Part shown: piece by piece, positions 1 to 12,500 of the stretch | Position numbering within the stretch: the first letter of the stretch is position 1 | How the letters are laid out: the number at the start of each line of letters is the position of its first letter | Origin: Thereva unica | Taxonomy: Eukaryota > Arthropoda > Insecta > Diptera > Therevidae | Length of the DNA stretch: 64,000 nucleotides | Direction of reading: 5' to 3' | Assembly: GCA_949987705.1 (NCBI GenBank) | Contig: OX465286.1 | Span: 62,001-126,000, forward strand | The notes under the pieces: generated by a model | What the model was told of the DNA's origin: nothing | Seen by the model: only the letters and a program-made list of their open reading frames with translations | The model's database searches: none | Position numbers and translations under genes: made by a program

Positions 1-107
1 TCCAAAAAAGGGCCACTCCAGAATTTTCCCAAAACCGGAAAATTTTCAAAGGGGTACCCCTTTGGATATTTTTGGTCGATTTCACGAAAGTGCTGGGATC
101 TTAATGA

Positions 108-1662
108 ATGGGGTATCGTTGGAAAGGGCTCGCTCCCCCGAGTTCAGCGCACTTTATTTGGTCCAGAAATTCCAAGGGGTTCGGGAGTTATCCCCTCTTT
201 TGTGATTTCCCCAAGGGGGGCTTCAGGACGCCCATTATCTCGGGAAATACTGGTCAGCCCGGGGTGGAATTGAATTCACAGCCTCCCTGGGAGGTCCCTA
301 ACAATTTCCCATCCAAAAAAGGGCCACTCCAGAATTTTCCCAAAACCGGAAAATTTTCAAAGGGGTACCCCTTTGGATATTTTTGGTCGATTTCACGAAA
401 GTGCTGGGATCTTAATCAATGGGGTATCGTTGGAAAGGGCTCGCTCCCCCGAGTTCAGCGCACTTGATTTGGTCCAGAAATTCCAAGGGGTTCGGGAGTT
501 ATCCCCTCTTTTGTGATTTCCCCAAGGGGGGCTGCAGGACGCCCATTATCTCGGGAAATACTGGTCAGCCCGGGGTGGAATTGAATTCACAGCCTCCCTG
601 GGAGGTCCCTAACAATTTCCCATCCAAAAAAGGGCCACTCCAGAATTTTCCCAAAACGGGAAAATTTTCAAAGGGGTACCCCTTTGGATATTTTTGGTCG
701 ATTTCACGAAAGTGCTGGGATCTTAATCAATGGGGTATCGTTGGAAAGGGCTCGCTCCCCCGAGTTCAGCGCACTTTATTTGGTCCAAAAATTCCAAGGG
801 GTTCGGGAGTTATCCCCTCTTTTGTGATTTCCCCAAGGGGGGCTTCAGGACGCCCATTATCTCGGGAAATACTGGTCAGCCCGGGGTGGAATTGAATTCA
901 CAGCCTCCCTGGGAGGTCCCTAACAATTTCCCATCCAAAAAAGGGCCACTCCAGAATTTTCCCAAAACCGGAAAATTTTCAAAGGGGTACCCCTTTGGAT
1001 ATTTTTGGTCGATTTCACGAAAGTGCTGGGATCTTAATCAATGGGGTATCGTTGGAAAGGGCTCGCTCCCCCGAGTTCAGCGCACTTGATTTGGTCCAGA
1101 AATTCCAAGGGGTTCGGGAGTTATCCCCTCTTTTGTGATTTCCCCAAGGGGGGCTGCAGGACGCCCATTATCTCGGGAAATACTGGTCAGCCCGGGGTGG
1201 AATTGAATTCACAGCCTCCCTGGGAGATCCCTAACAATTTCCCATCCAAAAAAGGGCCACTCCAGAATTTTCCCAAAACGGGAAAATTTTCAAAGGGGTA
1301 CCCCTTTGGATATTTTTGGTCGATTTCACGAAAGTGCTGGGATCTTAATCAATGGGGTATCGTTGGAAAGGGCTCGCTCCCCCGAGTTCAGCGCACTTTA
1401 TTTGGTCCAAAAATTCCAAGGGGTTCGGGAGTTATCCCCTCTTTTGTGATTTCCCCAAGGGGGGCTTCAGGACGCCCATTATCTCGGGAAATACTGGTCA
1501 GCCCGGGGTGGAATTGAATTCACAGCCTCCCTGGGAGGTCCCTAACAATTTCCCATCCAAAAAAGGGCCACTCCAGAATTTTCCCAAAACCGGAAAATTT
1601 TCAAAGGGGTACCCCTTTGGATATTTTTGGTCGATTTCACGAAAGTGCTGGGATCTTAATGA
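108..1662 (+). repeat. Dimeric higher-order repeat at the left edge
   Basis: Monomers starting at 108, 730 and 1,352 carry GCTTCAG (PstI site lost) and CACTTTATTTGG. Those starting at 419 and 1,041 carry GCTGCAG, CACTTGATTTGG and AAAACGGG instead of AAAACCGG. The two types alternate strictly over five monomers, giving a 622-bp dimer. The GCTTCAG type was not noticed elsewhere in the window, so this block is a locally homogenised subfamily that probably continues to the left. Confidence 0.85.
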
Positions 1663-3221
1663 ATGGGGTATCGTTGGAAAGGGCTCGCTCCCCCGAGTTC
1701 AGCGCACTTTATTTGGTCCAGAAATTCCAAGGGGTTCGGGAGTTATCCCCTCTTTTGTGATTTCCCCAAGGGGGGCTGCAGAACGCCCATTTTCTCGGGA
1801 AATACTGGTCTGCCCGGGTTGGAATTGAATTCACAGCCTCCCAGGGAGGTCCTTAACAATTTCCCATCCAAAAAAGGGCCACTCCAGAATTTTCCCAAAA
1901 CCGGAAAATTTTCAAAGGGGTAGGTACCCCTTTGGATATTTTTGGTCGATTTCACGAAAGTGCTGGGATCTTAATGAATGGGGTATCGTTGGAAAGGGCT
2001 CGCTCCCCCGAGTTCAGCGCACTTTATTTGGTCCAGAAATTCCAAGGGGTTCGGGACTTATCCCCTCTTTTGTGATTTCCCCAAGGGGGGCTGCAGAACG
2101 CCCATTTTCTCGGGAAATACTGGTCAGCCCGGGTTGGAATTGAATTCACAGCCTCCCTGGGAGGTCCCTAACAATTTCCCATCCAAAAAAGGGCCACTCC
2201 AGAATTTTCCCAAAACCGGAAAATTTTCAAAGGGGTACCCCTTGGGTTATTTTTGGTCGATTTCACGAAAGTGCTGGGATCTTAATGAATGGGGTATCGT
2301 TGGAAAGGGCTCGCTCCCCCGAGTTCAGCGCACTTTATTTGGTCCAGAAATTCCAAGGGGTTCGGGAGTTATCCCCTCTTTTGTGATTTCCCTAAGGGGG
2401 GCTGCAGAACGCCCATTTTCTCGGGAAATACTGGTCAGCCCGGGTTGGAATTGAATTCACAGCCTCCCTGGGAGGTCCCTAACAATTTCCCATCCAAAAA
2501 AGGGCCACTCCAGAATTTTCCCAAAACCGGAAAATTTTCAAAGGGGTACCCCTTTGGATATTTTTGGTCGATTTCACGAAAGTGCTGGGATCTTAATGAA
2601 TGGGGTATCGTTGGAAAGGGCTCGCTTCCCCGAGTTCAGCGCACTTTATTTGGTCCAAAAATTCCAAGGGGTTCGGGAGTTATCCCCTCTTTTGTGATTT
2701 CCCCAAGGGGGGCTGCAGGACGCCCATTATCTCGGGAAATACTGGTCAGCCCGGGGTGGAATTGAATTCACAGCCTCCCTGGGAGGTCCCTAACAATTTC
2801 CCATCCAAAAAAGGGCCACTCCAGAATTTTCCCAAAACCGGAAAATTTTCAAAGGGGTACCCCTTTGGATATTTTTGGTCGATTTCACGAAAGTGCTGGG
2901 ATCTTAATGAATGGGGTATCGTTGCAAAGGGCTCGCTTCCCCGAGTTCAGCGCACTTTATTTGGTCCAGAAATTCCAAGGGGTTCGGGAGTTATCCCCTC
3001 TTTTGTGATTTCCCCAAGGGGGGCTGCAGAACGCCCATTATCTCGGGAAATACTGGTCAGCCCGGGGTGGGATTGAATTCACAGCCTCCCTGGGAGGTCC
3101 CTAACAATTTCCCATCCAAAAAAGGGCCACTCCAGAATTTTCCCAAAACCGGAAAATTTTCAAAGGGGTACCCCTTTGGATATTTTTGGTCGATTTCACG
3201 AAAGTGCTGGGATCTTAATGA

Positions 3222-3532
3222 ATGGGGTATCGTTGGAAAGGGCTCGCTCCCCCGAGTTCAGCGCACTTTATTTGGTCCAGAAATTCCAAGGGGTTCGGGA
3301 GTTATCCCCTCTTTTGTGATTTCCCCAAGGGGGGCTGCAGGACGCCCATTATCTCGGGAAATACTGGTCAGCCCGGGGTGGAATTGAATTCACAGCCTCC
3401 CTGGGAGGTCCCTAACAATTTCCCATCCAAAAAAGGGCCACTCCAGAATTTTCCCAAAACCGGAAAATTTTCAAAGGGGTACCCCTTTGGATATTTTTGG
3501 TCGATTTCACGAAAGTGCTGGGATCTTAATGA
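3222..3532 (+). repeat. Representative satellite monomer with internal landmarks
   Basis: This consensus-like monomer serves as a map for all the others. From left to right it holds a CENP-B-box-like 17-mer (3,228-3,244), PstI CTGCAG (3,335-3,340), SmaI CCCGGG (3,372-3,377), EcoRI GAATTC (3,386-3,391) and the dyad CCTCCC-T-GGGAGG (3,396-3,408). These are followed by an 8-bp inverted repeat AATTTTCC / GGAAAATT with a 7-nt loop (3,447-3,454 and 3,462-3,469) and the 18-bp perfect palindrome CAAAGGGGTACCCCTTTG (3,472-3,489) with KpnI at its centre (3,478-3,483). The monomer is not a multiple of three long, so reading frames rotate from copy to copy. Three dyads clustered within about 95 bp mark the right-hand third as potentially hairpin- or cruciform-forming. 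Confidence 0.95.
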
Positions 3533-6500
3533 ATGGGGTATCGTTGGAAAGGGCTCGCTCCCCCGAGTTCAGCGCACTTTATTTGGTCCAGAAATTCCAA
3601 GGGGTTCGGGAGTTATCCCCTCTTTTGTGATTTCCCCAAGGGGGGCTGCAGGACGCCCATTATCTCGGGAAATACTGGTCAGCCCGGGTTGGAATTGAAT
3701 TCACAGCCTCCCTGGGAGGTCCCTAACAATTTCCCATCCAAAAAAGGGCCACTCCAGAATTTTCCCAAAACCGGAAAATTTTCAAAGGGGTACCCCTTTG
3801 GATATTTTTGGTCGATTTCACGAAAGTGCTGGGATCTTAATGAATGGGGTATCGTTGGAAAGGGCTCGCTCCCCCGAGTTCAGCGCACTTTATTTGGTCC
3901 AGAAATTCCAAGGGGTTCGGGAGTTATCCCCTCTTTTGTGATTTCCCCAAGGGGGGCTGCAGAACGCCCATTTTCTCGGGAAATACTGGTCAGCCCGGGT
4001 TGGAATTGAATTCACAGCCTCCCAGGGAGGTCCTTAACAATTTCCCATCCAAAAAAGGGCCACTCCAGAATTTTCCCAAAACCGGAAAATTTTCAAAGGG
4101 GTACCCCTTTGGATATTTTTGGTCGATTTCACGAAAGTGCTGGGATCTTAATGAATGGGGTATCGTTGGAAAGGGCTCGCTCCCCCGAGTTCAGCGCACT
4201 TTATTTGGTCCAGAAATTCCAAGGGGTTCGGGAGTTATCCCCTCTTTTGTGATTTCCCCAAGGGGGGCTGCAGGACGCCCATTATCTCGGGAAATACTGG
4301 TCAGCCCGGGGTGGAATTGAATTCACAGCCTCCCAGGGAGGTCCTTAACAATTTCCCATCCAAAAAAGGGCCACTCCAGAATTTTCCCAAAACCGGAAAA
4401 TTTTCAAAGGGGTACCCCTTTGGATATTTTTGGTCGATTTCACGAAAGTGCTGGGATCTTAATGAATGGGGTATCGTTGGAAAGGGCTCGCTCCCCCGAG
4501 TTCAGCGCACTTTATTTGGTCCAGAAATTCCAAGGGGTTCGGGAGTTATCCCCTCTTTTGTGATTTCCCCAAGGGGGGCTGCAGGACGCCCATTATCTCG
4601 GGAAATACTGGTCAGCCCGGGGTGGAATTGAATTCACAGCCTCCCTGGGAGGTCCCTAACAATTTCCCATCCAAAAAAGGGCCACTCCAGAATTTTCCCA
4701 AAACCGGAAAATTTTCAAAGGGGTACCCCTTTGGATATTTTTGGTCGATTTCACGAAAGTGCTGGGATCTTAATGAATGGGGTATCGTTGCAAAGGGCTC
4801 GCTTCCCCGAGTTCAGCGCACTTTATTTGGTCCAGAAATTCCAAGGGGTTCGGGAGTTATCCCCTCTTTTGTGATTTCCCCAAGGGGGGCTGCAGAACGC
4901 CCATTATCTCGGGAAATACTGGTCAGCCCGGGGTGGGATTGAATTCACAGCCTCCCTGGGAGGTCCCTAACAATTTCCCATCCAAAAAAGGGCCACTCCA
5001 GAATTTTCCCAAAACCGGAAAATTTTCAAAGGGGTACCCCTTTGGATATTTTTGGTCGATTTCACGAAAGTGCTGGGATCTTAATGAATGGGGTATCGTT
5101 GGAAAGGGCTCGCTCCCCCGAGTTCAGCGCACATGATTTGTTCCAGAAATTCCAAGGGGTTCGGGAGTTATCCCCTCTTTTGTGATTTCCCCAAGGGGGG
5201 CTGCAGAACGCCCATTATCTCGGGAAATACTGGTCAGCCCGGGGTGGAATTGAATTCACAGCCTCCCTGAGAGGTCCCTAACAATTTCCCATCCAAAAAA
5301 GGGCCACTCCAGAATTTTCCCAAAACCGGAAAATTTTCAAAGGGGTACCCCTTTGGATATTTTTGGTCGATTTCACGAAAGTGCTGGGATCTTAATGAAT
5401 GGGGTATCGTTGGAAAGGGCTCGCTCCCCCGAGTTCAGCGCACTTGATTTGGTCCAGAAATTCCAAGGGGTTCGGGAGTTATCCCCTCTTTTGTGATTTC
5501 CCCAAGGGGGGCTGCAGGACGCCCATTATCTCGGGAAATACTGGTCAGCCCGGGGTGGGATTGAATTCACAGCCTCCCTGGGAGGTCCCTAACAATTTCC
5601 CATCCAAAAAAGGGCCACTCCAGAATTTTCCCAAAACCGGAAAATTTTCAAAGGGGTACCCCTTTGGATATTTTTGGTCGATTTCACGAAAGTGCTGGGA
5701 TCTTAATGAATGGGGTATCGTTGGAAAGGGCTCGCTCCCCCGAGTTCAGCGCACTTTATTTGGTCCAAAAATTCCAAGGGGTTCGGGAGTTATCCCCTCT
5801 TTTGTGATTTCCCCAAGGGGGGCTGCAGGACGCCCATTATCTCGGGAAATACTGGTCAGCCCGGGGTGGGATTGAATTCACAGCCTCCCTGGGAGGTCCC
5901 TAACAATTTCCCATCCAAAAAAGGGCCACTCCAGAATTTTCCCAAAACCGGAAAATTTTCAAAGGGGTACCCCTTTGGATATTTTTGGTCGATTTCACGA
6001 AAGTGCTGGGATCTTAATGAATGGGGTATCGTTGGAAAGGGCTCGCTCCCCCGAGTTCAGCGCACTTGATTTGGTCCAGAAATTCCAAGGGGTTCGGGAG
6101 TTATCCCCTCTTTTGTGATTTCCCCAAGGGGGGCTGCAGGACGCCCATTATCTCGGGAAATACTGGTCAGCCCGGGGTGGGATTGAATTCACAGCCTCCC
6201 TGGGAGGTCCCTAACAATTTCCCATCCAAAAAAGGGCCACTCCAGAATTTTCCCAAAACCGGAAAATTTTCAAAGGGGTACCCCTTTGGATATTTTTGGT
6301 CGATTTCACGAAAGTGCTGGGATCTTAATGAATGGGGTATCGTTGGAAAGGGCTCGCTCCCCCGAGTTCAGCGCACTTGATTTGGTCCAGAAATTCCAAG
6401 GGGTTCGGGAGTTATCCCCTCTTTTGTGATTTCCCCAAGGGGGGCTGCAGGACGCCCATTATCTCGGGAAATACTGGTCAGCCCGGGGTGGGATTGAATT

Positions 6501-9500
6501 CACAGCCTCCCTGGGAGGTCCCTAACAATTTCCCATCCAAAAAAGGGCCACTCCAGAATTTTCCCAAAACCGGAAAATTTTCAAAGGGGTACCCCTTTGG
6601 ATATTTTTGGTCGATTTCACGAAAGTGCTGGGATCTTAATGAATGGGGTATCGTTGGAAAGGGCTCGCTCCCCCGAGTTCAGCGCACTTTATTTGGTCCA
6701 GAAATTCCAAGGGGTTCGGGAGTTATCCCCTCTTTTGTGATTTCCCCAAGGGGGGCTGCAGGACGCCCATTATCTCGGGAAATACTGGTCAGCCCGGGGT
6801 GGGATTGAATTCACAGCCTCCCTGGGAGGTCCCTAACAATTTCCCATCCAAAAAAGGGCCACTCCAGAATTTTCCCAAAACCGGAAAATTTTCAAAGGGG
6901 TACCCCTTTGGATATTTTTGGTCGATTTCACGAAAGTGCTGGGATCTTAATGAATGGGGTATCGTTGGAAAGGGCTCGCTCCCCCGAGTTCAGCGCACAT
7001 GATTTGTTCCAGAAATTCCAAGGGGTTCGGGAGTTATCCCCTCTTTTGTGATTTCCCCAAGGGGGGCTGCAGAACGCCCATTATCTCGGGAAATACTGGT
7101 CAGCCCGGGGTGGAATTGAATTCACAGCCTCCCTGGGAGGTCCCTAACAATTTCCCATCCAAAAAAGGGCCACTCCAGAATTTTCCCAAAACCGGAAAAT
7201 TTTCAAAGGGGTACCCCTTTGGATATTTTTGGTCGATTTCACGAAAGTGCTGGGATCTTAATGAATGGGGTATCGTTGGAAAGGGCTCGCTCCCCCGAGT
7301 TCAGCGCACTTGATTTGGTCCAGAAATTCCAAGGGGTTCGGGAGTTATCCCCTCTTTTGTGATTTCCCCAAGGGGGGCTGCAGGACGCCCATTATCTCGG
7401 GAAATACTGGTCAGCCCGGGGTGGGATTGAATTCACAGCCTCCCTGGGAGGTCCCTAACAATTTCCCATCCAAAAAAGGGCCACTCCAGAATTTTCCCAA
7501 AACCGGAAAATTTTCAAAGGGGTACCCCTTTGGATATTTTTGGTCGATTTCACGAAAGTGCTGGGATCTTAATGAATGGGGTATCGTTGGAAAGGGCTCG
7601 CTCCCCCGAGTTCAGCGCACTTTATTTGGTCCAAAAATTCCAAGGGGTTCGGGAGTTATCCCCTCTTTTGTGATTTCCCCAAGGGGGGCTGCAGGACGCC
7701 CATTATCTCGGGAAATACTGGTCAGCCCGGGGTGGAATTGAATTCACAGCCTCCCTGAGAGGTCCCTAACAATTTCCCATCCAAAAAAGGGCCACTCCAG
7801 AATTTTCCCAAAACCGGAAAATTTTCAAAGGGGTACCCCTTTGGATATTTTTGGTCGATTTCACGAAAGTGCTGGGATCTTAATGAATGGGGTATCGTTG
7901 GAAAGGGCTCGCTCCCCCGAGTTCAGCGCACTTGATTTGGTCCAGAAATTCCAAGGGGTTCGGGAGTTATCCCCTCTTTTGTGATTTCCCCAAGGGGGGC
8001 TGCAGGACGCCCATTATCTCGGGAAATACTGGTCAGCCCGGGGTGGGATTGAATTCACAGCCTCCCTGGGAGGTCCCTAACAATTTCCCATCCAAAAAAG
8101 GGCCACTCCAGAATTTTCCCAAAACCGGAAAATTTTCAAAGGGGTACCCCTTTGGATATTTTTGGTCGATTTCACGAAAGTGCTGGGATCTTAATGAATG
8201 GGGTATCGTTGGAAAGGGCTCGCTCCCCCGAGTTCAGCGCACATGATTTGTTCCAGAAATTCCAAGGGGTTCGGGAGTTATCCCCTCTTTTGTGATTTCC
8301 CCAAGGGGGGCTGCAGAACGCCCATTATCTCGGGAAATACTGGTCAGCCCGGGGTGGAATTGAATTCACAGCCTCCCTGAGAGGTCCCTAACAATTTCCC
8401 ATCCAAAAAAGGGCCACTCCAGAATTTTCCCAAAACCGGAAAATTTTCAAAGGGGTACCCCTTTGGATATTTTTGGTCGATTTCACGAAAGTGCTGGGAT
8501 CTTAATGAATGGGGTATCGTTGGAAAGGGCTCGCTCCCCCGAGTTCAGCGCACTTTATTTGGTCCAAAAATTCCAAGGGGTTCGGGAGTTATCCCCTCTT
8601 TTGTGATTTCCCCAAGGGGGGCTGCAGGACGCCCATTATCTCGGGAAATACTGGTCAGCCCGGGGTGGAATTGAATTCACAGCCTCCCTGGGAGGTCCCT
8701 AACAATTTCCCATCCAAAAAAGGGCCACTCCAGAATTTTCCCAAAACCGGAAAATTTTCAAAGGGGTACCCCTTTGGATATTTTTGGTCGATTTCACGAA
8801 AGTGCTGGGATCTTAATGAATGGGGTATCGTTGGAAAGGGCTCGCTCCCCCGAGCTCAGCGCACATGATTTGGTCCAGAAATTCCAAGGGGTTCGGGAGT
8901 TATCCCCTCTTTTGTGATTTCCCCAAGGGGGGCTGCAGAACGCCCATTATCTTGGGAAATACTGGTCAGCCCGGGGTGGGATTGAACTCACAGCCTCCCT
9001 GGCAGGTCCCTAACAATTTCCCATCCAAAAAAGGGCCACTCCAGAATTTTCCCAAAACCGGAAAATTTTCAAAGGGGTACCCCTTTGGATATTTTTGGTC
9101 GATTTCACGAAAGTGCTGGGATCTTAATGAATGGGGTATCGTTGGAAAGGGCTCGCTCCCCCGAGTTCAGCGCACATGATTTGGTCCAGAAATTCCAAGG
9201 GGTTCGGGAGTTATCCCCTCTTTTGTGATTTCCCCAAGGGGGGCTGCAGGACGCCCATTATCTCGGGAAATACTGGTCAGCCCGGGGTGGGATTGAATTC
9301 ACAGCCTCCCTGGGAGGTCCCTAACAATTTCCCATCCAAAAAAGGGCCACTCCAGAATTTTCCCAAAACCGGAAAATTTTCAAAGGGGTACCCCTTTGGA
9401 TATTTTTGGTCGATTTCACGAAAGTGCTGGGATCTTAATGAATGGGGTATCGTTGGAAAGGGCTCGCTCCCCCGAGTTCAGCGCACTTTATTTGGTCCAA

Positions 9501-12500
9501 AAATTCCAAGGGGTTCGGGAGTTATCCCCTCTTTTGTGATTTCCCCAAGGGGGGCTGCAGGACGCCCATTATCTCGGGAAATACTGGTCAGCCCGGGGTG
9601 GAATTGAATTCACAGCCTCCCTGAGAGGTCCCTAACAATTTCCCATCCAAAAAAGGGCCACTCCAGAATTTTCCCAAAACCGGAAAATTTTCAAAGGGGT
9701 ACCCCTTTGGATATTTTTGGTCGATTTCACGAAAGTGCTGGGATCTTAATGAATGGGGTATCGTTGGAAAGGGCTCGCTCCCCCGAGTTCAGCGCACTTT
9801 ATTTGGTCCAAAAATACCAAGGGGTTCGGGAGTTATCCCCTCTTTTGTGATTTCCCCAAGGGGGGCTGCAGGACGCCCATTATCTCGGGAAATACTGGTC
9901 AGCCCGGGGTGGAATTGAATTCACAGCCTCCCTGAGAGGTCCCTAACAATTTCCCATCCAAAAAAGGGCCACTCCAGAATTTTCCCAAAACCGGAAAATT
10001 TTCAAAGGGGTACCCCTTTGGATATTTTTGGTCGATTTCACGAAAGTGCTGGGATCTTAATGAATGGGGTATCGTTGGAAAGGGCTCGCTCCCCCGAGTT
10101 CAGCGCACTTGATTTGGTCCAGAAATTCCAAGGGGTTCGGGAGTTATCCCCTCTTTTGTGATTTCCCCAAGGGGGGCTGCAGGACGCCCATTATCTCGGG
10201 AAATACTGGTCAGCCCGGGGTGGGATTGAATTCACAGCCTCCCTGGGAGGTCCCTAACAATTTCCCATCCAAAAAAGGGCCACTCCAGAATTTTCCCAAA
10301 ACCGGAAAATTTTCAAAGGGGTACCCCTTTGGATATTTTTGGTCGATTTCACGAAAGTGCTGGGATCTTAATGAATGGGGTATCGTTGGAAAGGGCTCGC
10401 TCCCCCGAGTTCAGCGCACTTGATTTGGTCCAGAAATTCCAAGGGGTTCGGGAGTTATCCCCTCTTTTGTGATTTCCCCAAGGGGGGCTGCAGAACGCCC
10501 ATTATCTCGGGAAATACTGGTCAGCCCGGGGTGGGATTGAATTCACAGCCTCCCTGGGAGGTCCCTAACAATTTCCCATCCAAAAAAGGGCCACTCCAGA
10601 ATTTTCCCAAAACCGGAAAATTTTCAAAGGGGTACCCCTTTGGATATTTTTGGTCGATTTCACGAAAGTGCTGGGATCTTAATGAATGGGGTATCGTTGG
10701 AAAGGGCTCGCTCCCCCGAGTTCAGCGCACTTTATTTGGTCCAGAAATTCCAAGGGGTTCGGGAGTTATCCCCTCTTTTGTGATTTCCCCAAGGGGGGCT
10801 GCAGAACGCCCATTTTCTCGGGAAATACTGGTCAGCCCGGGGTGGAATTGAATTCACAGCCTCCCTGAGAGGTCCCTAACAATTTCCCATCCAAAAAAGG
10901 GCCACTCCAGAATTTTCCCAAAACCGGAAAATTTTCAAAGGGGTACCCCTTTGGATATTTTTGGTCGATTTCACGAAAGTGCTGGGATCTTAATGAATGG
11001 GGTATCGTTGGAAAGGGCTCGCTCCCCCGAGTTCAGCGCACTTTATTTGGTCCAGAAATTCCAAGGGGTTCGGGAGTTATCCCCTCTTTTGTGATTTCCC
11101 CAAGGGGGGCTGCAGAACGCCCATTTTCTCGGGAAATACTGGTCAGCCCGGGGTGGAATTGAATTCACAGCCTCCCTGAGAGGTCCCTAACAATTTCCCA
11201 TCCAAAAAAGGGCCACTCCAGAATTTTCCCAAAACCGGAAAATTTTCAAAGGGGTACCCCTTTGGATATTTTTGGTCGATTTCACGAAAGTGCTGGGATC
11301 TTAATGAATGGGGTATCGTTGGAAAGGGCTCGCTCCCCCGAGTTCAGCGCACTTGATTTGGTCCAGAAATTCCAAGGGGTTCGGGAGTTATCCCCTCTTT
11401 TGTGATTTCCCCAAGGGGGCTGCAGGACGCCCATTATCTCGGGAAATACTGGTCAGCCCGGGGTGGGATTGAATTCACAGCCTCCCTGGGAGGTCCCTAA
11501 CAATTTCCCATCCAAAAAAGGGCCACTCCAGAATTTTCCCAAAACCGGAAAATTTTCAAAGGGGTACCCCTTTGGATATTTTTGGTCGATTTCACGAAAG
11601 TGCTGGGATCTTAATGAATGGGGTATCGTTGGAAAGGGCTCGCTCCCCCGAGTTCAGCGCACTTTATTTGGTCCAGAAATTCCAAGGGGTTCGGGAGTTA
11701 TCCCCTCTTTTGTGATTTCCCCAAGGGGGGCTGCAGAACGCCCATTTTCTCGGGAAATACTGGTCAGCCCGGGGTGGAATTGAATTCACAGCCTCCCTGA
11801 GAGGTCCCTAACAATTTCCCATCCAAAAAAGGGCCACTCCAGAATTTTCCCAAAACCGGAAAATTTTCAAAGGGGTACCCCTTTGGATATTTTTGGTCGA
11901 TTTCACGAAAGTGCTGGGATCTTAATGAATGGTGTATCGTTGGAAAGGGCTCGCTCCCCCGAGTTCAGCGCACTTTATTTGGTCCAGAAATTCCAAGGGG
12001 TTCGGGAGTTATCCCCTCTTTTGTGATTTCCCCAAGGGGGGCTGCAGAACGCCCATTTTCTCGGGAAATACTGGTCAGCCCGGGGTGGAATTGAATTCAC
12101 AGCCTCCCTGAGAGGTCCCTAACAATTTCCCATCCAAAAAAGGGCCACTCCAGAATTTTCCCAAAACCGGAAAATTTTCAAAGGGGTACCCCTTTGGATA
12201 TTTTTGGTCGATTTCACGAAAGTGCTGGGATCTTAATGAATGGGGTATCGTTGGAAAGGGCTCGCTCCCCCGAGTTCAGCGCACTTGATTTGGTCCAGAA
12301 ATTCCAAGGGGTTCGGGAGTTATCCCCTCTTTTGTGATTTCCCCAAGGGGGGCTGCAGGACGCCCATTATCTCGGGAAATACTGGTCAGCCCGGGGTGGG
12401 ATTGAATTCACAGCCTCCCTGGGAGGTCCCTAACAATTTCCCATCCAAAAAAGGGCCACTCCAGAATTTTCCCAAAACCGGAAAATTTTCAAAGGGGTAC

